Part shown: in pieces, positions 25,495 to 33,597 of the stretch
How the letters are laid out: each line of letters opens with the position of its first letter
Position numbering within the stretch: the first letter of the stretch is position 1
Source: Bradyrhizobium sp. Tv2a-2
Lineage (GTDB): Bacteria; Pseudomonadota; Alphaproteobacteria; Rhizobiales; Xanthobacteraceae
Reading direction: 5' to 3'
DNA: 64,000 nucleotides
NCBI RefSeq assembly: GCF_000472425.1
Contig: NZ_AXAI01000002.1
Coordinates: 348,748-412,747 of the forward strand
Notes under the pieces: generated by a model
The model's database searches: none
What the model was told of the DNA's origin: nothing
The model's input: only the letters and a program-made list of their open reading frames with translations
Translations under genes and position numbers: made by a program

Positions 25495-25751
25495 TTCCAC
25501 AGGAGCAGCTATTTGGTTGGTTGTGCATGCGAAATATAGCGAACACTGGTCGGCCGCCTTCACCATTTAAAGACTACGGTTACAACGCTCAAGCTACACA
25601 GACGCCCCGCCAGATCGGTCAGGGTCGTGGCATCTCGCCGTGCTCCGCCGGATTGGCCGGCATCAATCCCGAAGCGCCGGCGTTCCCGACTTGGCCGCCG
25701 CAGCAGAAAAGCCAGGTTAGATATCTCAGCTCGCAGCGTACGCGATTTTGA
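25495..25751 (+). pseudogene. Effector remnant, leader fused to tag D1
   Basis: The leader around 25440-25515, with AGGAGC then TTG, matches that of 19431. After a few codons the sequence is deleted to the D1 tag: YGYNAQATQTP, GLAGINPEAP, WPPQQKSQVRYLSSQ. The deletion is larger than in 21278-21704. The damaged leader hairpin lies near 25450. Confidence 0.8.
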
Positions 25752-25796
25752 CCCAGCTTGTTGCTGGTCATGCTCGCGATACAACCAAAGGGAGAA

Positions 25797-25825
25797 TTGA
25801 CGGTGTTCGCTATTTGTTCTAGGAA
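25797..25825 (+). promoter_or_regulatory. SOS-type promoter: TTGACG, LexA box 25805-25819, TAGGAA
   Basis: A 17-base spacer with GTTC-GCTATTT-GTTC. The preceding 45 bases match those ahead of the gene X fragment at 21751, suggesting deletion between two GA(G/A)TTGAC copies. Drives 25904. Confidence 0.8.
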
Positions 25826-25903
25826 TGGTGCGCGCCTCTCGCGGGAGTCATTTGGCTTGTCAACCCCGGGGCAGAGTCCTGCGCAGCATTAGAGAATGCC
25901 GTA

Positions 25904-27043
25904 ATGAAAATCTGCTCGCGAATCGGGACGACAACTCGTGCTTGTCGAGCCTGGCGTATCTCTTCCATCTTTCTCACCTACTCGCTGTTGATTTTGCCGA
26001 GTCCTGGTAACGCACAGGGCGCTGGCGCAAAGCCGCTCGCCCAATCCGACGCTGCTCCAACTCTGGAATCGCTTTCGCACACCGCCTTGCCTCACAGCCT
26101 GTTCAAGGCCTGGTGCGGGGAGAAGGGTAGGTTTCTTCTTGATGTGAACGGTCAGCTTGAGGCCTATGACGATGGCGTCAAGTCCGCGACCATCGCGGTG
26201 TCGTCCTCAGCGCCAGTCCAATGCGGCCTCGATGGCCACCAACTGGTCTATGTCGACACGGGGATGGGATACATCACAAAGGTCGATATCGGGAGCGGGG
26301 CTTCCCGGCTGCTGGCGACTTATAAGCCTGATGAACGGACCGGGAGCGGTCCTGTCATGTCTCCCGATTTCAAAAGTGTTGCGAGTGATCGAGTTTTGCA
26401 GCTCGCTGCCGAAGTGAGAAAATTGAAAGTCGTTCGCGTAGATCCTCGCGATGAGGTGCATCAGATCAAGTGGAGCGAGGATTCTTCGAAGCTGTTCGTC
26501 GCTTATTTCGCGGCGATAGAAGTTTTTGATGCAACGGGCAGGAAGATTGGTTCGGGACGACTGCCGGAAGGTTCATACTACCAGGATGGGTGGTTCGCGG
26601 CAGATCAGCAGGCGCTAATTCTGTTTCTCGGCGTGAAGAAGAAAAAATTCCGGGATACTGTCATTAAGTGCCGCATTGCGGATTGGACCTGCGTTCGTCT
26701 GAGGTCTCGTGTTGACGATGTCTCGGTCGGCGGCCGAGGAATAATTGGAACGGTAAGCCCTTTGGGTAAACCGCCGGCGCTAGGTGAGGAAGATGACGAT
26801 TCGCCGATCGCCTTCGACAAATATTCAGTCGAACTCCGCGATGGCGCAGCGCGCCTCCTTGCACAACAGACGTTTCTGACGGCGAACGGCACCTCCGGCT
26901 ACGAGATCACCGTCGCCCCATCGGGGATGAAGGCCATCCTCACCTGGCGCGCAAACAGAGCCGCAGACTGCGGGACCTCGGCAGGGACATCGTCCGGGTG
27001 CTTGCAGGGAATGCTGATTGACTTATCAAAGGTGCTTAAATGA
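25904..27043 (+). CDS. Secreted beta-propeller-like protein, candidate immunity, coupled to M23 enzyme
   Basis: 379 residues with a signal peptide (core ISSIFLTYSLLILPSPG, cleavage near NAQG). The mature protein is built of beta-strand repeats of WD/TolB propeller style (LVYVDTGMGYITKVDIGSG, GPVMSPDFKSVASD, IKWSEDSSKLFVAYF), with cysteines near each end (AWCGEKG, ADCGTS, GCLQG). It is larger than the other partners. Its stop overlaps the start of the M23 gene as ATGA, so translation is coupled, as at 15839/15836. The promoter at 25797 has a perfect LexA box. Function inferred from context. Confidence 0.65.
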   Translation: MKICSRIGTTTRACRAWRISSIFLTYSLLILPSPGNAQGAGAKPLAQSDAAPTLESLSHTALPHSLFKAWCGEKGRFLLDVNGQLEAYDDGVKSATIAVSSSAPVQCGLDGHQLVYVDTGMGYITKVDIGSGASRLLATYKPDERTGSGPVMSPDFKSVASDRVLQLAAEVRKLKVVRVDPRDEVHQIKWSEDSSKLFVAYFAAIEVFDATGRKIGSGRLPEGSYYQDGWFAADQQALILFLGVKKKKFRDTVIKCRIADWTCVRLRSRVDDVSVGGRGIIGTVSPLGKPPALGEEDDDSPIAFDKYSVELRDGAARLLAQQTFLTANGTSGYEITVAPSGMKAILTWRANRAADCGTSAGTSSGCLQGMLIDLSKVLK

Positions 27044-28165
27044 ACGAGCCGTATAACCCCGGTAGGCCCTTCCGCCTGACGTCTCGATATGGTCCGCGCA
27101 TCCACCCGGTAACAGACAAGGAGACATTTCACGCCGGACAGGATTTCGCCGCTCCGGCAGGTACGCCGATTCAAGCGGCGACGCCGGGAAGGGTCGTTTA
27201 CTCAGGCTTCAACGACAAATTTGGTAACACGGTCATCGTGCAGACCACCGATGGTTACAGCCTATACGCCCATATGAAGGATGGTGCTCCCAGGGCTCAG
27301 CTCAATCAGGAGATTTGGCCGGGGGATGTTATTGGTCAGGTCGGCAGCACCGGCGAATATGCCCGAGGAAATCATTTGCACTATTCCATTATCAAGCGCG
27401 GGGAGGCGGTCAACAACACAAACGAAGGCGGCAGGATCGGGATCGGTGTCGATCGGGATCGCACGGTCGATCCCGCCACATTCGATAACTCGGTTCCCTA
27501 TATGAGGGAGCCTTTGGGCGCCGCCGGACAGATGTACAGCGGGGTTGCTTTCACAATCAGACGCGTTTGGAGGGATGTGGGCCGGACAACCCGGCCAGCA
27601 GCAGGTCTCTGCCATAACCGCTCACCCAAGTTCATTTGCTTCGCCGCTTCCGGGCGTTACGCAAAATGTGCCGGGTGGTCGCACAGGCTTGTTCGGCCCT
27701 TCCGGACATTCGGATCTCGTAGATCGAATGCAGCCTGGACGAGTGCCACGACCGGAGACATTGGCTAAGCCGATGCCGTTCATAAGCGGCTCGCTTCCCG
27801 ACAAGCCGTTGCCTTATTGGTCCCAACTGGATGCTCCGTTTCCGCTTGAGGCCTTGCTTGCGCCCGATCGCGACGCCGCCTTGAGAGACTGGAGCGCGGT
27901 GCGGCCGCGCCGTCCGGCCGCTCCGGTAGCGCCTATTGCGCCGAAGGCCAGGCGATCCGCAACCGATCAGATCATGAATTATCTTCGGTTGCTAAATGCA
28001 CAGGATGCCGATCGCTCGCGAGCGCCCTCCTTCGTCACCGATGCGGTCTCGATGCCTCTTGTCCCTTCGAATGACGCAATCTCGACCGGCGCAGAGGACG
28101 ACGTTGACGACCCGCGTCAGGATCGTGCGTCCATCCGATGGCTAACCAGGCTCCAGATGCTGTGA
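27040..28165 (+). pseudogene. M23 endopeptidase effector fused out of frame to tag D2
   Basis: From 27040 one frame gives a complete M23 domain (His31/Asp35 in HAGQD, His78, His112/His114 in HLHY) and then runs on as unrelated residues to a stop at 27768. The D2 tag (GRVPRPETL, ISGSLPDKPL, FPLEALLAPDRD, IMNYLRLLNAQDAD, RASIRWLTR) lies in another frame ending at 28165. The change occurs near 27545, where sequence like that at 23990 (TTCACAA...CAG) begins, so the error sits exactly at the junction of domain and tag. The enzyme may still be made untagged (242 residues). Bases 28166-28411 show no gene. Confidence 0.75.
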
Positions 28166-28411
28166 TGCGTCGATAGTTCGTGATTTCTTTATAGCCTCGT
28201 TCTCTACATCCACGCCGACCCTGCGCGCATAGCGCCGGCGCCCGGCGAAGACGTCTCGCTAAGACTGCGAACCGGAAGCAACGCCTCCGCGCCATCGCAC
28301 GACCGAGATCTGAAACACAATCCGATCCGACCTGCGCCTTGAGTGCATCGTGGACACGCTGCCCATACGGCTGCGCATCCCATCATGCGCGGGTGTTACA
28401 AGGAACCATTC

Positions 28412-29374
28412 ATGTCTCTACCGACTTCCACCTTTGCCACCTACCAGGCCGTGGGCAATCGCGAAGACCTGAGCGATATGATCTATCGCATCGATCCGGT
28501 CGATACGCCCTTCATGAGCGCCGCCGAGAAAGAGAAGGCGACCGCTGTCAATCACGAATGGCAGACCCAGGCCTTGGCGCCTGCCTCTTCTTCGAACGCT
28601 CAGCTCGAAGGCGACGATCCCACCACCAACGTCACCACGCCGACCGTCCGCCTCGGCAATCTCTGCCAGATCTCCTACAAGGTCGCCGCCGTTTCGGGTA
28701 CCCAGCAGGCTGTCGAGCATGCCGGCCGCGACAATGAGCTCGCCTATCAGGAGATGCTCAAGGGTCTCGAGCTCAAGCGCGACATCGAGACCATTGTCGT
28801 CGGCACCAATCAGGCGAAGAACGCCGGCAGCACGACCACGCCGCGCTTTACGGCCTCGATCCTGTCGTGGATCATGTCCAACACTTCCAAGAGCACGTCC
28901 GGCTCGCCCTCCGATCCGGCGGCGGCCGACGGCACCGGCACGCGCACCGACGGCGCCCAGATCGCCTTCACCGAGGCGCGGCTGAAGTCGGTGCTGTCCT
29001 CGATCTGGACTAACGGCGGCAAGCCGGGCGTCATCATGACCGGCGCTTTCAACAAGCAGGTGTTCTCCACCTTCACCGGGCGAGCAAGTGCGATCGAAGA
29101 TGCGAAATCCAAAAAGATAGTGGCCTCGGTGGACGCCTATGAGTCGGACTTCGGCAAGCTGAAGGTGGTGGCCAACCGCTTCCAGCGCCCGCGCGACGTG
29201 CTGGTGCTGGAGACCGACAAATGGGCCGTTGCGTACCTCAACGGACGCAACATGATCTCGATCCCGCTTGCCAAGACCGGGGACTCCGACCGGCGCGAGA
29301 TCCTCGCCGAATATGCCTTGGTCGCGCGCAATGAGAAATCGAGCGGCGGCATCTTCGACAACACCACCTCCTGA
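28412..29374 (+). CDS. Major capsid protein
   Basis: 320 residues from ATG 28412, with AAGGA upstream; the longer frame from 28343 lacks a ribosome site. It reads like the phage major capsid family annotated as DUF5309/SU10-type: AVGNREDLSDMIYRIDPVDTPFMS at the start (written here in two parts in the family, NREDLSDMIYRI and DPVDTPF), later GAFNKQVFSTFTGR, YESDFGKLKVVANR and ISIPLAKTGDSDRREI near the end. It forms the icosahedral shell. It is intact and has normal codon use. Confidence 0.8.
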   Translation: MSLPTSTFATYQAVGNREDLSDMIYRIDPVDTPFMSAAEKEKATAVNHEWQTQALAPASSSNAQLEGDDPTTNVTTPTVRLGNLCQISYKVAAVSGTQQAVEHAGRDNELAYQEMLKGLELKRDIETIVVGTNQAKNAGSTTTPRFTASILSWIMSNTSKSTSGSPSDPAAADGTGTRTDGAQIAFTEARLKSVLSSIWTNGGKPGVIMTGAFNKQVFSTFTGRASAIEDAKSKKIVASVDAYESDFGKLKVVANRFQRPRDVLVLETDKWAVAYLNGRNMISIPLAKTGDSDRREILAEYALVARNEKSSGGIFDNTTS

Positions 29375-29401
29375 TCGCCTCGATCCTCATTCCATCCACA
29401 T

Positions 29402-29433
29402 CAGGGGCGGCCTTCGGGGCGCCTCTTTTCTCT
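29402..29433 (+). terminator. Possible terminator after capsid gene
   Basis: AGGGGCG pairs with CGCCTCT (one G-T pair) around a loop rich in TTCGG, followed by TTTTCTC. It may also reduce read-through from the very strong capsid transcription. Confidence 0.45.
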
Positions 29434-29444
29434 TGGAGACCTGG

Positions 29445-29807
29445 ATGTCCCTTCCAAACAATCACACCCTCAATACCATCGACCTCACCGCCTATACGCC
29501 ATCATGCGGCGCCTCTCCGGTGGCGGCCTATATTCGTGCGCCTTTTCGCTGCCAGCTCCTGAAAACGACTGGCATTCTCGGCGGCGCCATCACGACGACT
29601 GATGGCACCGTCACGGTATCGGCAAAGACCAAGACGCTTGCGACATTCGCGGTGCCGCAGGCTGGCGCCGCCGCCGGCGTGCTGTTCTCGACGGTACCGC
29701 CTTCTCCGTCTTATCTGAACGAGGATGACGTGATCGTGCTCGCACCCTCGGGCGGAGGCGGCGCGAATATTCCGATGCATTTCTCGATTACGGTGAGGGC
29801 GAGCTGA
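29445..29807 (+). CDS. Phage head or tail-associated protein
   Basis: 120 residues from ATG 29445, with GGAG upstream. Beta-rich, Thr/Ala/Gly-rich sequence (TPSCGASPVAAYIRAPFRC, ITTTDGTVTVSAKTKTL). It sits directly behind capsid, where head-decoration or head-completion proteins are coded. Specific role unknown. Confidence 0.55.
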   Translation: MSLPNNHTLNTIDLTAYTPSCGASPVAAYIRAPFRCQLLKTTGILGGAITTTDGTVTVSAKTKTLATFAVPQAGAAAGVLFSTVPPSPSYLNEDDVIVLAPSGGGGANIPMHFSITVRAS

Positions 29808-29808
29808 G

Positions 29809-30096
29809 ATGGGCATTCGATATCTAGGCACCGGCCGCCTTGGGACGACGCAGAGCGTCGCCTACTCGGGAACCGCGGGCAGGACCGCAAATCCGATCGG
29901 CTCCCAGACGTACATGGTGCGCGTGCTATGCACCACCGATGCATTTGTCCGGATCGATGACAATCCGACTGCGACGACATCGGATGCGTTGCTGCCGGCC
30001 GGCGCGCCCGAATACTTCACGATCACCCCCGGCATGAGGGTGTCCGCGGTGCAACTCGCATCCGGCGGCGTGATGTACGTGACTGAGGTTTCATAA
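29809..30096 (+). CDS. Small phage structural protein
   Basis: 95 residues, beginning one base after the stop of the preceding gene. Beta-rich (TYMVRVLCTTDAFVRIDDNP, LPAGAPEYFTITPGM). Small proteins of this style and place are common in rhizobial prophages beside capsid. Function unknown. Confidence 0.55.
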   Translation: MGIRYLGTGRLGTTQSVAYSGTAGRTANPIGSQTYMVRVLCTTDAFVRIDDNPTATTSDALLPAGAPEYFTITPGMRVSAVQLASGGVMYVTEVS

Positions 30097-30215
30097 TGTC
30101 TTTCGGTCGCATCGGCGCGCTTGGTCGCAGCTTCGGCAAGAGGGCGCATGGATCGGATCACTCATTAAGCTTTGCTGATGCCAGGAACTCGCAATCATGG
30201 TGCGTTGACAGATGA
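30096..30215 (+). CDS. Very small phage protein
   Basis: 39 residues beginning MSFGRIGALGRSFGKR. The start overlaps the preceding stop (TAATG). The Gly/Arg start recalls small proteins in the same slot of other rhizobial phages. Too short to assign. Confidence 0.45.
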   Translation: MSFGRIGALGRSFGKRAHGSDHSLSFADARNSQSWCVDR

Positions 30216-30343
30216 TGAAAGATGAAAAGCCCACCGGTGACACGTTCGATGACGGTGGCAGAGCGGTTCAGGGCGAAGCCGATTTTTCGAGCGCTGCCGA
30301 CGGCTTCAACTATGTTGGCGCAGGCCCGGAGGCCGTGTCGTGA
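30212..30343 (+). CDS. Very small acidic phage protein
   Basis: 43 residues (MMKDEKPTGDTFDDGG...). It overlaps both neighbours by 4 bases (ATGA and GTGA), so it is probably a real coupled gene. Unknown role. Confidence 0.45.
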   Translation: MMKDEKPTGDTFDDGGRAVQGEADFSSAADGFNYVGAGPEAVS

Positions 30344-30672
30344 GCGGCGTTCATTTGCGACCTCATTTCGATAGCGACGGCAAAAGCCTGGCGATCGAAC
30401 ACAGTCAGGACTGCGCCCCCATTCTTGAATGGAACCGCGAGGCGCGGCGGGACGAGCAGCACGGCGAGTGGGGCCGCCATGTCGCCCGTATTCCCAACGT
30501 CATCTACGTCAAATGGCTCCACGAGGAGCACGCCAGGGGCAATATCGCTTTGCGTCTCTTTTCGGCTGAGTTCGACCAGATCGTGCAGAGAAAGCTTCGC
30601 GATCCCGAATGGGCCTATTTGCGAACGGACCGGCCGAGATTGCAGGCCGGTTGGACTGCGGGGATAGCGTGA
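30340..30672 (+). CDS. Hypothetical phage protein in head-tail block
   Basis: 110 residues from GTG 30340. Charged, with HVARIPNVIYVKWLHEE and a helical C-terminus. It overlaps the following GTG-started gene by 4 bases. Such proteins sit between capsid and adaptor genes in related prophages. Function not recognised. Confidence 0.55.
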   Translation: MSGVHLRPHFDSDGKSLAIEHSQDCAPILEWNREARRDEQHGEWGRHVARIPNVIYVKWLHEEHARGNIALRLFSAEFDQIVQRKLRDPEWAYLRTDRPRLQAGWTAGIA

Positions 30673-31322
30673 CCGAAATCGTGGACAATGAATCGCTGCA
30701 GGCAGCGATCACCGAATATCTGGCACGAGACCAGGACAGCACCCTGATTGCCCGGATTCCGACATTCATCCAGTTGGCGGAGGCGAAGTTCAATCGGCAG
30801 CTGTTCGTTCGCCAGATGGAGCAGCGCGCGATTGCCGTGGTCGATCTCAATTCGAGCGAGCCGGAATTCATTGCACTACCTGCCGACTTCCAATCCATGC
30901 GCAGGGTGAGGCTCTCGAGCGTGACCGGAAAGCCTTGTCTCGAGTTCAGGTCAGGTGCGCAGATGGACGAGTATCGCTTTGCGACGTCGGATATAGCCGC
31001 GCGGCCACGCTACTTCACGGTCTTCGGCGGCGAGATCGAGCTCGCGCCGACACCTGACGCGTCCTACACGGTCGAGATGATCTATCGGCAGAATATTCCG
31101 CCGTTGGCATCGAACCCAACAAACTGGCTGCTGTCGATGGCGCCCGATCTCTATCTTTACGGAGCCCTGCTTGAAACAGCACCCTACCTCAAGGAGGACG
31201 CCCGAATTCAGACCTGGGGGCTCGGATTTACTTCTGCGCTCGCGGATCTGAACAATCTCGGGTTGACGTCGACGTTCAATGCAGGGCCGATGACGGTGAG
31301 GCCGTCCGGAAAGGTTTGGTAG
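30669..31322 (+). CDS. Head-tail adaptor protein
   Basis: 217 residues from GTG 30669. It reads like the phage adaptor (gp4/gp11-type) family: ESLQAAITEYLARDQ, FIQLAEAKFNRQLFVR, IALPADFQSMRRVRL, YTVEMIYRQNIPPLA and LLSMAPDLYLYGALLETAPYL. Such adaptors dock below the portal ring and carry the tail. Intact and in operon with its neighbours. Confidence 0.75.
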   Translation: MTEIVDNESLQAAITEYLARDQDSTLIARIPTFIQLAEAKFNRQLFVRQMEQRAIAVVDLNSSEPEFIALPADFQSMRRVRLSSVTGKPCLEFRSGAQMDEYRFATSDIAARPRYFTVFGGEIELAPTPDASYTVEMIYRQNIPPLASNPTNWLLSMAPDLYLYGALLETAPYLKEDARIQTWGLGFTSALADLNNLGLTSTFNAGPMTVRPSGKVW

Positions 31323-31323
31323 C

Positions 31324-31743
31324 ATGGCAACCTTCAACAAGTTCAACTCCTTCGTGTCCGACCTTGCGCAGAAGATCCACAACCTCAATTCCGATGCGCT
31401 GAAGGTCCTGCTCACCAACACGGCGCCGGTTGCGACGAACACGATCAAAAGCAGCATCACCGAAATCGCGACGGGAAACGGCTACACCGCGGGCGGCGTG
31501 GCGGCCGCTTTCGTATCGGGGACCGACACGGCCGGAACCTACAGATTGATCCTTTCTCCAGTTGCCTGGACGGCTTCCGGAGGCTCGATCGGGCCATTCG
31601 AGTGGGCTGTTCTCTATAATTCGAGTGCTGCGAACGGCAATCTGATCGGCTGGTGGGACTACGGCACCGCCATCACCTTGACCAACGGCAACACCTTCAC
31701 GGTGGCGCTCGATCAAACCAACGGTGTTCTGACGTTACAGTGA
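31324..31743 (+). CDS. Phage tail-associated protein
   Basis: 139 residues: FNKFNSFVSDLAQKIHNLNS, then beta-rich Thr/Gly text with GPFEWAVLYNSSAANGNLIG. Widely met in podo- and siphovirus tail operons as a protein of unknown detail. It begins one base after the adaptor gene and ends one base before the tail-collar gene. Confidence 0.6.
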   Translation: MATFNKFNSFVSDLAQKIHNLNSDALKVLLTNTAPVATNTIKSSITEIATGNGYTAGGVAAAFVSGTDTAGTYRLILSPVAWTASGGSIGPFEWAVLYNSSAANGNLIGWWDYGTAITLTNGNTFTVALDQTNGVLTLQ

Positions 31744-31744
31744 C

Positions 31745-32875
31745 ATGGCAGCATTCCTTGACCTTTGCCGGTTTGTACCGACCGACGGCGGCACCACTTC
31801 CTGGACTTACTCCAGCGTGGTTGGCGGCTGCCAAAGCCCGGATCAGGCCGGCGCCGTGAGCGGCACAAATTACAAGATTTACGCCGTCAGCTCGGATTTG
31901 ACGCAGTGGGAGTTGTCGGAGGGCGCCTACAACTCTTCGACCAAGACCTTTGCGCGAACCACTGTTCTCGCCAATTCGGCGGGCAGCGGCACGAAGCAGG
32001 GCGGCACCGGAACGCTGATCAATTTTGGCGCCGTCCCGAATGTTGCCGTCGTCGGCGTCAAGGAGGATTTGATTTCGGTCGAAGAGGCGAACAACTTCAC
32101 GACGGTTCAACAGCTCCAGGCTCGCACCAACCTCGGCATGTCCAGCGAGGTCGGCAAAATCGAATGGTGGCCGTGCTCTGACGTGCCAGCCGGGCGTCTC
32201 CGGGCAGACGGAGGGAGCTATTTGCGCGCCACCTACCCGGACCTCTCAAACTTCCTGATCAAGACTGGCGCCGCGACTTTCACCAACGGCTCCCCCAACC
32301 TCGGCATGGTGAGCCATGGCCGCTCCGTCAACGATCCGGTCAAGCTCTTCACCACGGGCATACTGCCAACGAATTTCACGGCGGGCACGCACGGCCTCGT
32401 GACCGCCGGGACGGTCTACTACGTTAAGAGCGTGGTTGACGCGAATACGGTGACACTCACGGCGTCACCCGGTGGTGCCGCGATCAGCGCCGGCTCGGCG
32501 GGATCCGGCACGCATAGTTGGGTTTGCGCGCCCCACGGCGACGGCGACGGCTCAACCACGTTCACGGTGCCAGACTATCGCGGCGAGTTCTTGCGCGGCT
32601 TGGACAACGGGGCCGGCGTCGACACAAACCGCTCCGCTGGTTCGGTGCAGCTCGACGCGATGCAGGGACACATTCACAGCAGCACGGTCCAAGCTGTGTC
32701 ACCGTCCGGTGGTGGTTGGAACATCACGGGTGGTGGTGGCGGGTTCTTCGCGGGACCACTTACGCTATCGACTGGCGGGCCTCAAGGCGACGGCACCAAT
32801 GGCCCGCCGCGCACCACTAGTGAAACGCGCCCACGTAATGTCGCAGCTCTCGTGACGATCAGATACACGGCCTAG
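31745..32875 (+). CDS. Tail-collar / tail fibre protein 1
   Basis: 376 residues. The N-terminal part likely anchors to the tail. The C-terminal half is a phage tail-collar domain: GKIEWWPCSDVPAGRLRADG, YPDLSNFL, FTVPDYRGEFLRGLDNGAG, DAMQGHIHSS, and an ending TRPRNVAALVTIRY written as SETRPRNVAALV in the protein. Between the start and the body of the collar domain is an inserted beta-rich piece (about 165-255: FTNGSPNLGMVSHG, TVYYVKSVVDANTVTLTA). It probably meets the host surface. Confidence 0.75.
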   Translation: MAAFLDLCRFVPTDGGTTSWTYSSVVGGCQSPDQAGAVSGTNYKIYAVSSDLTQWELSEGAYNSSTKTFARTTVLANSAGSGTKQGGTGTLINFGAVPNVAVVGVKEDLISVEEANNFTTVQQLQARTNLGMSSEVGKIEWWPCSDVPAGRLRADGGSYLRATYPDLSNFLIKTGAATFTNGSPNLGMVSHGRSVNDPVKLFTTGILPTNFTAGTHGLVTAGTVYYVKSVVDANTVTLTASPGGAAISAGSAGSGTHSWVCAPHGDGDGSTTFTVPDYRGEFLRGLDNGAGVDTNRSAGSVQLDAMQGHIHSSTVQAVSPSGGGWNITGGGGGFFAGPLTLSTGGPQGDGTNGPPRTTSETRPRNVAALVTIRYTA

Positions 32876-32878
32876 CAG

Positions 32879-33520
32879 ATGTCGCTTCTCGGCTTTGACG
32901 CAATCGGCCGGTGGGCCCTCGGACAGCTCCCGGCAAAGGGCAACGAAGCGCTGATTGCCAACGCGGGCAGCTTTGCCGAAACCGGCGAAATCACATCATT
33001 CTCAGTTTCACTTGATGAGCCTCCGGGTGCGTTGGCGTTCATGCCAATTGCCGGAAGTTTCGCCGTCAAGGAGGTGTCGGCGGCGGGCGGCTATGCCTAT
33101 GCTGGCGTCGTCGGAAACTTCAGGATTTCCACGGCAGCGGGCGGCCGCGGTTACACGCTCAGCGGAGTAGCCTCTGTCGATTTCATTGGCCAAGCCGCAA
33201 CGGTTGCCGGCAAATTTGGTGCGGGCGGTCTCGCGGCAACATTAAGCCTGAGTCTTGCTTCGCCGGCCGGTGCCTATGCGGTTGTTAGCATCGCGGCGAT
33301 ATTCACGCGGGACTTCATCAATTGGTTGCCGCTGACGATTGAGGGCGACGTTTGGGATATGGAAACCGCGGCGGCATCGAGCTGGAGCGCGGCGAGCGCC
33401 CCTGCCGTCTCATGGACCAATAGCAGCACGCCGTCGTCTTCATGGTCTGGACTTACGCCGCCCTCCAGCCCGTGGTCGATTGATCCCACACAAACGATAC
33501 CGCCTCCGACGTCCGACTGA
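32879..33520 (+). CDS. Phage tail-region protein, Ala/Ser-rich
   Basis: 213 residues starting MSLLGFDAIGRWALGQLP. The body is Ala/Gly-rich and beta-like; the end is a Trp/Ser repeat region (WSAASAPAVSWTNSSTPSSS). The opening is common in rhizobial phages directly after the tail genes. Function not recognised. Confidence 0.55.
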   Translation: MSLLGFDAIGRWALGQLPAKGNEALIANAGSFAETGEITSFSVSLDEPPGALAFMPIAGSFAVKEVSAAGGYAYAGVVGNFRISTAAGGRGYTLSGVASVDFIGQAATVAGKFGAGGLAATLSLSLASPAGAYAVVSIAAIFTRDFINWLPLTIEGDVWDMETAAASSWSAASAPAVSWTNSSTPSSSWSGLTPPSSPWSIDPTQTIPPPTSD

Positions 33521-33597
33521 CCCCCGTTACCCGGCCCTGTGACTGCGCGCCCAGACGTGAGCCGTCCGGGCCAGCATTGCCATGGATTCGTGAACAC

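Noticed and set aside
31745..32875. Diversity-generating retroelement acting on the collar protein
   Set aside because: No reverse transcriptase or template repeat was found in the window.
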